From NCBI GenBank assembly GCA_902792985.1, contig CADBBT010000001.1, positions 1 through 64,000 on the forward strand: a stretch of 64,000 nt of DNA, read 5' to 3'. Positions 12,503 through 21,116 of this stretch are shown piece after piece. The notes under the pieces were generated by a model. It worked only from the letters and a program-made list of their open reading frames with translations. It searched no databases and was not told where the DNA came from. Both the position numbers and the translations under genes were made by a program. Numbering within the stretch: the stretch's first letter is position 1; the number at the start of each line of letters is the position of its first letter. The stretch comes from Oscillospiraceae bacterium. Lineage in GTDB: Bacteria > Bacillota > Clostridia > Oscillospirales > Acutalibacteraceae.

Positions 12503-15124
12503 ATGGCACATGAACTCGCAAAACAGTATGACCCGAAGCAGGTGGAAGACCGCATTTATGCGTCTTGGCTGAAAGGCAACTACTTTCACGCCGCCTGTGA
12601 CCCCGAAAAGAAGCCCTACACCATCGTGATTCCCCCGCCGAACATCACCGGCCAGCTGCATATGGGACACGCGCTGGACAACACGCTGCAGGACATCCTC
12701 ATCCGCTGGCGCCGCATGCAGGGCTTTGACACGCTCTGGCTGCCCGGCACGGACCACGCCTCCATCGCCACGGAAGCGAAGATCGTTGCCGCACTCAAGG
12801 AAGAGGGCATCAGCAAGGAAGACCTCGGCCGCGAGGGCTTTCTCAAGCGCGCCTGGGAATGGCGTGCGCAATACGGCGGCCGCATTGTGGAACAGCTCAA
12901 AAAGCTCGGTTCCTCCTGCGACTGGGAGCGTGAACGCTTCACACTGGACGAAGGCTGTTCCAAAGCCGTGCGCGAGGTATTCGTGAACCTGTATGAAAAA
13001 GGACTGATCTACCGCGGCGAACGCATCATCAACTGGTGCACGCACTGCAAGACCTCCATCTCCGACGCGGAAGTTGAATATGAAGAAAAAGACGGCGCAT
13101 TTTGGCATATGGCCTATCCGTTCACCGACGGCTCCGGCGCCATCATCGTTGCCACCACCCGTCCCGAAACCATCCCCGGCGATACCGGCGTTGCCGTGCA
13201 CCCGGACGACGAGCGCTATAAGGACCTGATCGGCAAAACCGTGCGCATTCCCGTCATCGGCCGTGAGATCCCGATCGTTGCCGACACCTATGCCAAAATG
13301 GACAAGGGCACTGGCGCGGTGAAGATCACCCCGGCGCACGACCCGAACGACTTTGAGGTCGGTCTGCGCTGCAATCTGCCGATCCTCAACGTCATGACCG
13401 ACGACGGTTTTATGAACGAACAGGCCGGAAAATACGCCGGTATGTCCCTGATGGAATGCCGCAAGGCCATTGTTGCCGATTTTGAGGCCGCCGGCGCGCT
13501 TGTGAAGATTGAGCCGACAAAGCACGAGGTCGGCACCTGCTATCGCTGTCACACAAGCGTGGAGCCGCGTGTGAGCAAACAGTGGTTCGTCAAGATGAAG
13601 CCGCTTGCAGAGCCCGCGATCAAAGCCGTGCGCGACGGCAAAACCAAGTTTATCCCCGAGCGCTTTGACAAGACCTATTACAACTGGATGGAAAACATCC
13701 GCGACTGGTGCATCTCCCGCCAGCTCTGGTGGGGTCACCGCATTCCGGCGTGGTACTGCGACGATTGCGGAAAAATCACGGTGGAACGCGAAGATCCGAC
13801 GCACTGCGCCCACTGCGGCAGCGCGCACATCCATCAGGATCCCGACACGCTGGACACCTGGTTTTCCTCTGCGCTCTGGCCGTTTTCGACCCTCGGCTGG
13901 CCGGACAAGACGCCCGAGCTTGCGCATTACTACCCGACGAACACCCTGGTCACCGGTTACGACATCATCTTCTTCTGGGTCGCGCGCATGATCTTTTCCG
14001 CATGCGAGCAAATGGGCGAAGTGCCGTTTGACACCGTTTTCATCCACGGCATCGTCCGCGACGAGCTCGGCCGCAAGATGAGCAAATCGCTCGGCAACGG
14101 CATCGATCCCCTGCTGGTCATCGACAAATACGGCGCAGACGCGCTGCGCATGACCCTTGCCACCGGCAACAGCCCCGGAAACGATATGCGCTACTCCGAA
14201 AAGAAGGTCGAAGCCAGCCGCAACTTTGCCAACAAAATCTGGAACGCCGCGCGCTTCATTCTCATGAACCTTGACGGCACGGAAAAAGCGCCGTATGTGC
14301 CCGCAGACCTCGCGCTTGAAGACAAGTGGATCCTTGCCCGGTTCAACGCGCTGGTTAAGGAGGTCACCGACAACCTTGAAAAATTCGAGCTCGGCATCGC
14401 CATTGCAAAGCTCTACGACTTCATCTGGGACATCTTCTGCGACTGGTACATCGAGCTTGCGAAGATTCGTCTGCAAAAACACGATGAGACGACCGAGACT
14501 GCCAAGGCCGTGCTGATCTACGTCCTTTCCGAAACGCTCAAGCTCCTGCACCCGTTCATGCCGTTCATCACCGAAGAGATCTGGCAGACGCTCCCGCACG
14601 AGGGTGAAACGATCATGCTTTCCCCGTGGCCGAAGTTTGACGAAGCGCTCTGCTTCGACGCGGAAGAAGCGACAATGAACTCCATCATGGAAGCCATCCG
14701 CGCCATCCGCAACCGCCGCGCGGAAATGAATGTTGCCCCCTCCAAGAAAGCGCACGTTTATGTTGCCACCGAGAAAAAGGACGTGTTCTCCGCCGCCGTG
14801 GTGTTCATGCAGCGCCTTGCCTCCGCCGAAGAAGTCATCCTCGGCGACAGCTTCGATCTTGACGGCGCGGTATCCATCGTGACCGCCGACGCAAAGATCT
14901 ATATCCCGATGGACGACCTTGTGGACTTTGAAGCCGAGCGCAAACGCCTGCAAAAGGAAAAGGAAGGCGCCGAAAAGAAGCTTTCCGGCATTCAGGCAAA
15001 GCTTTCCAACCCCGGCTTCCTCGCCAAAGCGCCCGCAGCCGTTGTGGAAGGTCAGCGCGCAGAAGAAGCGAAGCTCATTGAAAAGCTGCGCATGATCGAA
15101 GAGAGCCTCGCTGCGCTGGGGTGA
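12503..15124 (+). CDS. valS: Valyl-tRNA synthetase
   Basis: An 873-residue class I synthetase that charges tRNA-Val and edits Thr. The HIGH motif is HMGH in [17 protein letters not shown] (near residue 54) and KMSKS is residues 525-529 in [14 protein letters not shown]. The CP1 editing domain has [17 protein letters not shown]. CxxC pairs occur at WYCDDCGK and CAHCG. The anticodon-binding domain is followed by the C-terminal coiled coil ([20 protein letters not shown]) expected for ValRS. The ATG has GGAAGGTG upstream. Expression is controlled by the T-box leader. Confidence 0.98.
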   Translation: MAHELAKQYDPKQVEDRIYASWLKGNYFHAACDPEKKPYTIVIPPPNITGQLHMGHALDNTLQDILIRWRRMQGFDTLWLPGTDHASIATEAKIVAALKEEGISKEDLGREGFLKRAWEWRAQYGGRIVEQLKKLGSSCDWERERFTLDEGCSKAVREVFVNLYEKGLIYRGERIINWCTHCKTSISDAEVEYEEKDGAFWHMAYPFTDGSGAIIVATTRPETIPGDTGVAVHPDDERYKDLIGKTVRIPVIGREIPIVADTYAKMDKGTGAVKITPAHDPNDFEVGLRCNLPILNVMTDDGFMNEQAGKYAGMSLMECRKAIVADFEAAGALVKIEPTKHEVGTCYRCHTSVEPRVSKQWFVKMKPLAEPAIKAVRDGKTKFIPERFDKTYYNWMENIRDWCISRQLWWGHRIPAWYCDDCGKITVEREDPTHCAHCGSAHIHQDPDTLDTWFSSALWPFSTLGWPDKTPELAHYYPTNTLVTGYDIIFFWVARMIFSACEQMGEVPFDTVFIHGIVRDELGRKMSKSLGNGIDPLLVIDKYGADALRMTLATGNSPGNDMRYSEKKVEASRNFANKIWNAARFILMNLDGTEKAPYVPADLALEDKWILARFNALVKEVTDNLEKFELGIAIAKLYDFIWDIFCDWYIELAKIRLQKHDETTETAKAVLIYVLSETLKLLHPFMPFITEEIWQTLPHEGETIMLSPWPKFDEALCFDAEEATMNSIMEAIRAIRNRRAEMNVAPSKKAHVYVATEKKDVFSAAVVFMQRLASAEEVILGDSFDLDGAVSIVTADAKIYIPMDDLVDFEAERKRLQKEKEGAEKKLSGIQAKLSNPGFLAKAPAAVVEGQRAEEAKLIEKLRMIEESLAALG

Positions 15125-15134
15125 GCGATGAGCT

Positions 15135-15159
15135 GTTAGTCGTTAGTCGATAGTCAATA
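15135..15159. repeat. Short tandem heptamer array
   Basis: TTAGTCG-TTAGTCG-ATAGTCA-ATAG follows the valS stop. It is an imperfect 7-bp tandem repeat of the kind scattered between genes in some bacteria. No function is apparent. Confidence 0.5.
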
Positions 15160-15163
15160 GAAA

Positions 15164-15196
15164 AAGAAAGCCCTCTGAAAAGAGAGCTTTCTTTTG
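15164..15196. terminator. Bidirectional terminator between valS and the CHAP gene
   Basis: GAAAGCCCTCT and AGAGAGCTTTC form a stem with a GAAA-type loop, with T-rich flanks on both strands. The two genes converge here. Confidence 0.8.
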
Positions 15197-15210
15197 TTAT
15201 ACCATACGAG

Positions 15211-17133
15211 TTACTTCCGCAGACCAAACAGCGCGAGAATACTGTGGAAGAAACCGATCAGAATACCCGGGAATCCGGTATGTGTGCCGCCGCAATAACG
15301 GCAGGAACCGGCGGACTGCTGCGGCTGGGTGGGCTGCGTCGTCGGGTTTGTCGGCTCGGTCGGATTGGTCGGCTCGTCGGGCTTTGTCAGCTTCGGAATG
15401 ACGGAACCATAGGAAAGTGTTTGCTTACAGACCGTGCAATAGGTGTCGCCGGTGTAACCATCGGCATCATAGGTCGCATCTTTGGCGTTGATGAGAGTGG
15501 TGGTGTGGGCGGCAAGCGGCTGCTCCGCGTGACCGCTGATGTATTTTTTACAGTCGTTGCAGTAGACACCGGCGGTGTAGCCCTTCACCGTACAGGTGGA
15601 AGCAACGGCGGCGACGTTTTTTGTATTTGAGTGATTATTGGGGTTGAAGGAGATAGTTTCAGTGTAGCTTGCACCACAGGAACAAGTGAAGGTTTTTATA
15701 CCGGTTGCAATACATGTTGCAGGTGTGGTGACGTTGGAAGTGTAGGAATGGGTATGGTTAGAATTAACAGAAAATGAATAATTATTACTTTGATAGTTTC
15801 CAGATGCATAATGTGCAATAATATAACAATAATAGTCTCCGGCATAGTTTTCTGAATTATCAAAAGTTCTTCTGTATGTATTATCATCTGAAAACTGTCC
15901 CTCAAACCAATAGTTTCCGTCTTTATAAATATATAAGTGCAAACTTGTTGCGCCCTTTGCACTGAATGAAAACTCTGCTGTTTCACCTATCTGATATGTT
16001 CGTTTATCAGTTTTTACGTCTGGAAGAACAACGTCAAAATCACCCCAAACACCTTCTTCATCTCCTGTCTGATAATGAGCAACTATATAATACGAATAAT
16101 GACCTGTTGAGTTAATTGTTCTTGAATATGTTTCAGACGTTAAAAACTGACCCTCAAAAAACTTGCTTTCACCTTTATAAATATATAAATGTACACTGCT
16201 TGCAAACGGGGCAGCAAACTTGAAGTCAACCGTTTCACCGGTATAGAAAAGATTCCTTCCACTTGGCAAATAGGCAGAAAGCACGCTGACATTGCAATCG
16301 TTCCAAACACTATTTATATCTCCACCCGGATAATGAGCAATAATATGAAACGCATAATGTCCTGTATCTGTCATCTTTCGAGAATAAGAAGCATTTGCAG
16401 AAAACTGTCCTTCAAAAAACTTGTTTCCATCTTTGTAAATATATAAATGCACGCTGCTTGCATCTTCAGCATCAAACGACCATGTTGCAATTTCATTAGG
16501 AGAATAGTGTTTTTTGTTTGTTGTTACAAGCACTTCATGGGTGCTTGTATAATTTGGCACACCATATCCTTTGATTTCACTACTATTTAGAGAGTACGAG
16601 TTACGTTTTACAGAATCGCTCGAATTACCTTCGATTGTGTGAACCTCGCCATTTTTCACATATTCAACTATTCCTACATGATCACCATAGGCACTTGCCG
16701 GAGAACTATAATTATATCCATCATTTGACCAGTCAAAAATGATAATATCACCACTTTGTGGTGTGTAGTTGATTCCGACTTTTCGATCAGCCGATCTGCC
16801 CTTGTAGGAAACGCCCAAATTATCCGCCGTAGCCCATCCCGTAGCTTTTATAATAGATGAGTTAATTCCAGCCTGTCTTGCGCACCAAACGATAAAATAT
16901 GCGCACCATGAAACATTGTTTACACCGGACGCAGCACTATAGTATTTATTATTGTTGTTGTATCCTTCTTCGTACCCAATCTGTGTTTTTGCTACCTCAA
17001 CAATATCAACACGTTGATTTCCAGTGTTGACCCAAGTATTCTCATATGCTGCTTCCGCCTGCATCACCGGCACGGCGCAAACCAACATCACCACCGCCAA
17101 CAAAATGCCAACAATTTGCTTCATCTTTTTCAT
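15211..17133 (-). CDS. Secreted CHAP-domain cell-wall hydrolase with beta-domain repeats
   Basis: A 640-residue secreted protein. The signal peptide is residues 1-29 (ending in AEAAY). The CHAP domain (about 35-200) is probably an amidase or endopeptidase on peptidoglycan, with Cys77 (VSWCAYF), His152 (YGDHVGIVEY) and Asn170 (IEGN) as the likely triad. Three ~85-residue repeats follow (about 205-455), each with SxHLYIYK then FFEGQF/WFEGQF and a GHY...HY end. Two CxxC modules and a Pro/Thr linker (TNPTEPTNPTTQP) precede a C-terminal CRYCGGTHTG-hydrophobic module shared with the protein at 21117-24977. The middle of the gene is visibly AT-richer than both ends, suggesting domain exchange. AGGAGG precedes the ATG. 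Confidence 0.82.
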   Translation of the reverse strand: MKKMKQIVGILLAVVMLVCAVPVMQAEAAYENTWVNTGNQRVDIVEVAKTQIGYEEGYNNNNKYYSAASGVNNVSWCAYFIVWCARQAGINSSIIKATGWATADNLGVSYKGRSADRKVGINYTPQSGDIIIFDWSNDGYNYSSPASAYGDHVGIVEYVKNGEVHTIEGNSSDSVKRNSYSLNSSEIKGYGVPNYTSTHEVLVTTNKKHYSPNEIATWSFDAEDASSVHLYIYKDGNKFFEGQFSANASYSRKMTDTGHYAFHIIAHYPGGDINSVWNDCNVSVLSAYLPSGRNLFYTGETVDFKFAAPFASSVHLYIYKGESKFFEGQFLTSETYSRTINSTGHYSYYIVAHYQTGDEEGVWGDFDVVLPDVKTDKRTYQIGETAEFSFSAKGATSLHLYIYKDGNYWFEGQFSDDNTYRRTFDNSENYAGDYYCYIIAHYASGNYQSNNYSFSVNSNHTHSYTSNVTTPATCIATGIKTFTCSCGASYTETISFNPNNHSNTKNVAAVASTCTVKGYTAGVYCNDCKKYISGHAEQPLAAHTTTLINAKDATYDADGYTGDTYCTVCKQTLSYGSVIPKLTKPDEPTNPTEPTNPTTQPTQPQQSAGSCRYCGGTHTGFPGILIGFFHSILALFGLRK

Positions 17134-17163
17134 AAAATCATCCTCCTAAAAAATGATACTAAA

Positions 17164-17192
17164 ATTATACTCTATATATCGACAATTGTCAA
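17164..17192 (-). promoter_or_regulatory. Promoter of the CHAP gene
   Basis: Minus-strand TTGACA (17187-17192), 17 nt, TATAAT (17164-17169). Its -35 box overlaps a perfect palindrome and the divergent promoter. Confidence 0.8.
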
Positions 17193-17207
17193 GAATCAGA
17201 GTATATC
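17179..17207 (+). promoter_or_regulatory. Divergent promoter and palindromic operator of the XRE gene
   Basis: TCGACA (17179-17184), 17 nt, TATATC (17202-17207). The perfect palindrome GACAATTGTC (17181-17190) lies in both -35 regions, so a bound repressor would block both genes. The small XRE protein encoded next door is the obvious candidate binder. Confidence 0.5.
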
Positions 17208-17233
17208 TTATGATTATTGCGGGAGGTGGGTTT

Positions 17234-17437
17234 ATGATTTCCTACGCGCCGCTCTATCGCACCATGAAAGAAAAGGGCATCACAACCTATAAACTCATCA
17301 AGGATTACAACATCAGCCGCAGTCTGCTTGACCGGCTCAAACATAACAAACCCATCAGCACCGTGACACTCAACGACCTTTGCACCATTCTCCGCTGCCG
17401 TGTGGAAGATGTGCTTGAATTCATAGACGAACAATAA
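17234..17437 (+). CDS. Small XRE/Cro-type regulator
   Basis: A 67-residue single-domain DNA-binding protein: LYRTMKEKGITTYKLIKDYN, ISRSLLDRLKHNKPISTVTL as the helix-turn-helix, then NDLCTILRCRVEDVLEFIDEQ, typical of the Cro/C1 family. I chose the ATG at 17234 because GGGAGGTGG lies just upstream. It is divergent to the CHAP gene and shares an overlapping promoter region with it, so it probably regulates itself and that gene (inference). Confidence 0.85.
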   Translation: MISYAPLYRTMKEKGITTYKLIKDYNISRSLLDRLKHNKPISTVTLNDLCTILRCRVEDVLEFIDEQ

Positions 17438-17439
17438 AT

Positions 17440-17459
17440 CCCCGACCGTTTGGCCGGGG
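17440..17459. terminator. Weak hairpin between convergent genes
   Basis: CCCCGACC and GGCCGGGG pair with one mismatch around a GTTT loop. Flanking T-runs are poor, so termination strength is doubtful. Confidence 0.45.
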
Positions 17460-17475
17460 AATTTACGTTTCATTC

Positions 17476-19242
17476 TTATTTTTTCAGCAGCTCCGAAAAG
17501 CCGTTCGTGCCGAAATGCTTGAACAAAAATGCGCTGAACGGGGCAAGCACATCCGGCATCTGCACCTCGGGCAGCTTTGCACCGGCTCTTACCAGCGCTT
17601 TGGAAAGCCGCGCCTCGGCGTTCGGCAGTGCGTCTGCAGTGTCCACAGTCTTGCTCAGCACCTCGTTCGCCTGTGCAACGGCGCCGGCAAGCTCCTTTTT
17701 CACCGACGGCAGCAGCAGTTTCGTGTTCACGTCGGCCGCCTTTTCAAGCAGCTCTCGAATGTTTTTCACGTTGCGTCCGTAGTTGAACTGCGGGAAATCG
17801 GGGCTGGAATACACATCCTTGATATCGTCGTGCGCAATGAGATTCATGGCGAGCTTGAGGATGATGTCGTTGTGCTGCGTCAGATCGTGGCGCTGATTCT
17901 TAAAGTAGAACGTCGTGTCGGGCAGCAGACCTGTGGACGCGTCCACCACGCAGTCCGGAGAAAGGTGGTTGTGCGCCGGGTTCGTGCAATGCGTGTTCTG
18001 CTGCTTGTAACCCTGCGGCAGCGTTTCGCCCACCCGCGACAGCGTTGCGCCCATGGAGGTGGAATCCGTCTGGATGATGAAGTCGCCGTTGGTGTCGTTC
18101 CAACGCTCGCCGACATTGATGATCGCATAATCATATTCCACCACATCGAACACCTGCACACCTTTTTTCTGCAGCGCGGCGATGTTGGCGCGGGAATGCT
18201 TCTGTGCTTTGTAATAGCGGTCGGTCTGCGCTTTGATATTCGCTCTGTCCGGGGAAGAGAGGTAGCGCTTTGCCGCAGCTTTGTAATCGCCGGAGGGACA
18301 CAGCGCCCACATGCCCGTGGAGCGTGTCAACACTTCTTCTACCAGATATTTTACACCCTTTTGCAGCGCCGCCATCCAGACTTCGTCCGGCAGAATGCGC
18401 AGAACAACTTCCAGCAGACTCGCCGTTGTCGCATCGAGCAGGCGGATGTTTTCCAAAAAGCCGTGATAGAGATAATCCTTGTCAAGGAAGGTGACGCGGT
18501 TGGTAAACACATCGCCGATGATGCGTGAACCGTCCAGCGCCGGCACCACAAAGAACACCTTGTGCAGTGCATCCCCGACTTCCGGATGATAATCGAGCAT
18601 TGCGCTCACGATGCTGGCGCCCTGGCTGAGCGGCACGAGATTGACCTTTTTATGGCCGGTCTGCTGCTGCACCATCTGAATGTAGGAATACAGCTCTTCA
18701 GCAAGGGAAATGTGGTTGCCGAAAGAGTTATACGCGAAATAATAGAGATGATCGCGCGGCAGATCCGTCGGATACAGTTCAAACGGGATATGGCTGTTGA
18801 CGACCTCGCGTTCCTCGGCGCTGTATTGCGCATAAGGATACGGATATTTTTCCGTCATCACGGGGCCGATCGGCATCGCGTTCAGATCGCAGGTGTTCAC
18901 GCCGAAAGAATCCCGCAGCGCTGTCACAAACGCATCGGACAAACCGACGTCGCGCTGCATCATCAGCGAAAGCAGCGCCGGGCGCAGCAGGGTTTTGATG
19001 AGCTTTTCAGTCTGCAGATACGCCGGGAAAGCAGACGCCTTTTTGCCGTCCCTGTCACGGACAAAATCGCCGTTTTCATCCACAACGACCACGCTCGACT
19101 GCCCGAGCCCGGGCACGATGATCGTCGGGTAGTATTCGCAGTTGCCGTTACACGCTGTCTCGGTCCCCTTTGCGCTCACGCCGGTCGTGCAGATTCCGGC
19201 AAGCAGCAGCACACACAAAAGAAACGCCAATGTTTTTTTCAT
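17476..19242 (-). CDS. Secreted alpha/beta-hydrolase-like protein (lipase-related), paralogue A
   Basis: 588 residues with a signal peptide (MKKTLAFLLCVLLLAGICTTGVSA). It starts like a lipase: YYPTIIVPGLGQSS matches the oxyanion loop, and VNLVPLSQGASIVSAML matches the nucleophile elbow. That elbow reads PLSQG where family members have GxSxG, so the first Gly is lost. It shares VVDASTGLLPDTT and the following FPQF block with the protein at 26857-28434, its paralogue. The tail (about 500-588) is helical and Ala/Leu rich. The ATG at 19242 is better spaced from AAAGGA than the GTG three codons earlier. Activity and substrate are unknown. Confidence 0.65.
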   Translation of the reverse strand: MKKTLAFLLCVLLLAGICTTGVSAKGTETACNGNCEYYPTIIVPGLGQSSVVVVDENGDFVRDRDGKKASAFPAYLQTEKLIKTLLRPALLSLMMQRDVGLSDAFVTALRDSFGVNTCDLNAMPIGPVMTEKYPYPYAQYSAEEREVVNSHIPFELYPTDLPRDHLYYFAYNSFGNHISLAEELYSYIQMVQQQTGHKKVNLVPLSQGASIVSAMLDYHPEVGDALHKVFFVVPALDGSRIIGDVFTNRVTFLDKDYLYHGFLENIRLLDATTASLLEVVLRILPDEVWMAALQKGVKYLVEEVLTRSTGMWALCPSGDYKAAAKRYLSSPDRANIKAQTDRYYKAQKHSRANIAALQKKGVQVFDVVEYDYAIINVGERWNDTNGDFIIQTDSTSMGATLSRVGETLPQGYKQQNTHCTNPAHNHLSPDCVVDASTGLLPDTTFYFKNQRHDLTQHNDIILKLAMNLIAHDDIKDVYSSPDFPQFNYGRNVKNIRELLEKAADVNTKLLLPSVKKELAGAVAQANEVLSKTVDTADALPNAEARLSKALVRAGAKLPEVQMPDVLAPFSAFLFKHFGTNGFSELLKK

Positions 19243-19270
19243 TGCTGGCACATCCTTTCAAAAATACAGA

Positions 19271-20611
19271 TCAATTTTCTGTTTCATTCTGAGCCTTCGG
19301 GAGCACTTCCACGCGAACCTTGCCGATGCGGCGGTCTTCCACGTTGAGAATTGTCAGCTTCAGATTTTCAAATTCGACCACGTCCATGCCGCCGTTCTTC
19401 GGCAGATAGCCGAGCCGGCTGATCATGAAGCCGCCGATGGTCTCATAGTCCCCTTCTGGGATGACGTCGCCGACGAGCTCATTGATCTCCTCGATATCGG
19501 TTGTGCCGTCCACAGTGAACAGATTGTCGTTCACCGCAACGATCTCCTCGTCTTCGTCGTCGTATTCGTCCTGAATGCTGCCCACAATGGCCTCAAGCAG
19601 GTCCTCCATCGTCACGATGCCCGCCGTGCCGCCGTATTCATCCACAACGACCGCCATCTGCACGCGCTTTTCGCCCATCTCGTTGAACAGCTCGCCGCAG
19701 TTTTTGCTGAACGGAACATAATACGCCTTGCGCATCACGTCCTTCGGCGTCTTGTCCTTCGGCAGCGAAGTTGTAATATATTTGAGCAGGTCCTTGATAT
19801 AGATGATCCCGATGATGTTGTCCGGGTCCTCATGGAAGATAGGAATACGGGAATAGCCCTCGTCGATCGAAAGCTTGACCACGTCCTTCAGCGAATCGGT
19901 GTCCTCGGCCGCGACCATATCGGTGCGGTGGGTCATGATATCGGACACGTCGATGTCGTCAAAATCGAAGATGTTATCGATCATCTCCTGCTGCTGGTCT
20001 TCAATGACGCCCTTTTCTCTGCCGACATCCACCATCATGCGGATCTCTTCCTCGGTCACGCTCTCCTCGTTGGCGTTCGGATCAAAACCGAACAGCCGCA
20101 CAACAAGGTTTGTTGCGCCGGAAAGCACTTTCACAAACGGCGCAAAGAGCTTTTTGCACACAAGCAGAATACCGACCACGGCAAACGCGATCTTTTCGCT
20201 CTTCTGCATCGCCATGCGTTTTGGCGCAAGCTCACCGAGCACAAGGGAGAAGAACGAGATGATGATCGTGATCAGCACGACGGAAACCGCGTGGACCACC
20301 GTTTCCGGAATCTTCGTACCGAGACCGACAAACCAGTTCGTCAGCAGCACAGCAAAGTTCGTCGCCGCGGAAGCGGACGTCAGAAAGCCGGCCAGTGTCA
20401 CGCCGATCTGGATCGTGGACAAAAAATTGCTGGGGTTTTCCGTCAGCTTCTTGACCTGTCTGGCCTTCTTGTTGCCCTCTTCCGCCATCTTGTCGATCAT
20501 GTTGTCGTTCAAAGAGATGATGGCGATCTCGCTCATGGCGAAAAAGGCGTTGACGATGATGAGTACAAACAAAAGAATCAGCTTAAAAATCAGACTTCCG
20601 GGGTCATCCAT
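19271..20611 (-). CDS. CNNM/CorC-type membrane protein with CBS pair
   Basis: 446 residues. The N-terminal DUF21 domain (to about 200) has several transmembrane helices (LIFKLILLFVLIIVNAFFAMSEIA, VVLITIIISFFSLVLGELAPKRMA). Two CBS domains follow (DIMTHRTDMVAAEDT, IIGIIYIKDLLKYI). The CorC/HlyC domain at the end contains EYGGTAGIVTMEDLLEAIVGSIQDEYDDED. Such proteins are linked to Mg2+/Co2+ or other cation export. The old hemolysin label is not supported by context. The ribosome site AAAGGAG is 13 nt from the ATG, rather far. Confidence 0.88.
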   Translation of the reverse strand: MDDPGSLIFKLILLFVLIIVNAFFAMSEIAIISLNDNMIDKMAEEGNKKARQVKKLTENPSNFLSTIQIGVTLAGFLTSASAATNFAVLLTNWFVGLGTKIPETVVHAVSVVLITIIISFFSLVLGELAPKRMAMQKSEKIAFAVVGILLVCKKLFAPFVKVLSGATNLVVRLFGFDPNANEESVTEEEIRMMVDVGREKGVIEDQQQEMIDNIFDFDDIDVSDIMTHRTDMVAAEDTDSLKDVVKLSIDEGYSRIPIFHEDPDNIIGIIYIKDLLKYITTSLPKDKTPKDVMRKAYYVPFSKNCGELFNEMGEKRVQMAVVVDEYGGTAGIVTMEDLLEAIVGSIQDEYDDEDEEIVAVNDNLFTVDGTTDIEEINELVGDVIPEGDYETIGGFMISRLGYLPKNGGMDVVEFENLKLTILNVEDRRIGKVRVEVLPKAQNETEN

Positions 20612-20659
20612 AGAGGATTTTCCGCTCCTTTCTGTAGAAAAGAAAATTAGAACAGGGTA

Positions 20660-20688
20660 ATTATACTACAAAAATTAAAAAACGTCAA
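20660..20688 (-). promoter_or_regulatory. Promoter of the CNNM gene
   Basis: Minus-strand TTGACG (20683-20688), 17 nt, TATAAT (20660-20665). Confidence 0.75.
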
Positions 20689-20756
20689 ATATTCTATAGC
20701 TTTTTTTGTAAAAACATGATAAAATGGACAAAATGAAACATATGGGGGTTTTTTCT

Positions 20757-21098
20757 ATGCCATACATCAAAACAAAAACATCTGTCCCGATCTCCAAAGA
20801 AAAAGAAACCGTCCTCAAATCAAAGCTCGGCAGCGCGATCTCTGCGCTCGGCAAAGGTGAAGCGTGGCTGATGCTGGAATTTGAGGACAACTGCCGCCTT
20901 TGGTTCCGCGGCGAGCAGGACACGCCGCTGGCTATGGTGGAGGTCTCCCTGTTCGGCAAGGCGAGCGAAGACCAGTATGAAAAGATGACGAAAGCAGTGT
21001 GCGCGCTGCTGTCCGAAGAACTCGGCATCGATCCGGAAGGCATCTATGTCAAGTATGAGGAAGTCGCGCACTGGGGATACAATAACTTTAATTTTTAA
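20757..21098 (+). CDS. MIF/phenylpyruvate tautomerase-related protein
   Basis: 113 residues, the size of MIF-superfamily subunits. It starts MPYIKTKTSVPISKEKE, so Pro1, the catalytic base of the family, is exposed after Met removal. WLMLEFEDNCRLWF, AMVEVSLFGKAS, LSEELGIDPEGIYVKYEEV and HWGYNN follow the family pattern. The ATG at 20757 is chosen because it yields Pro at position 1 and GGGGG lies upstream. The substrate is unknown. It is followed after 18 nt by the BspA-like gene, possibly on the same transcript. Confidence 0.82.
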   Translation: MPYIKTKTSVPISKEKETVLKSKLGSAISALGKGEAWLMLEFEDNCRLWFRGEQDTPLAMVEVSLFGKASEDQYEKMTKAVCALLSEELGIDPEGIYVKYEEVAHWGYNNFNF

Positions 21099-21116
21099 AT
21101 GATGGAGGAGAAACAA

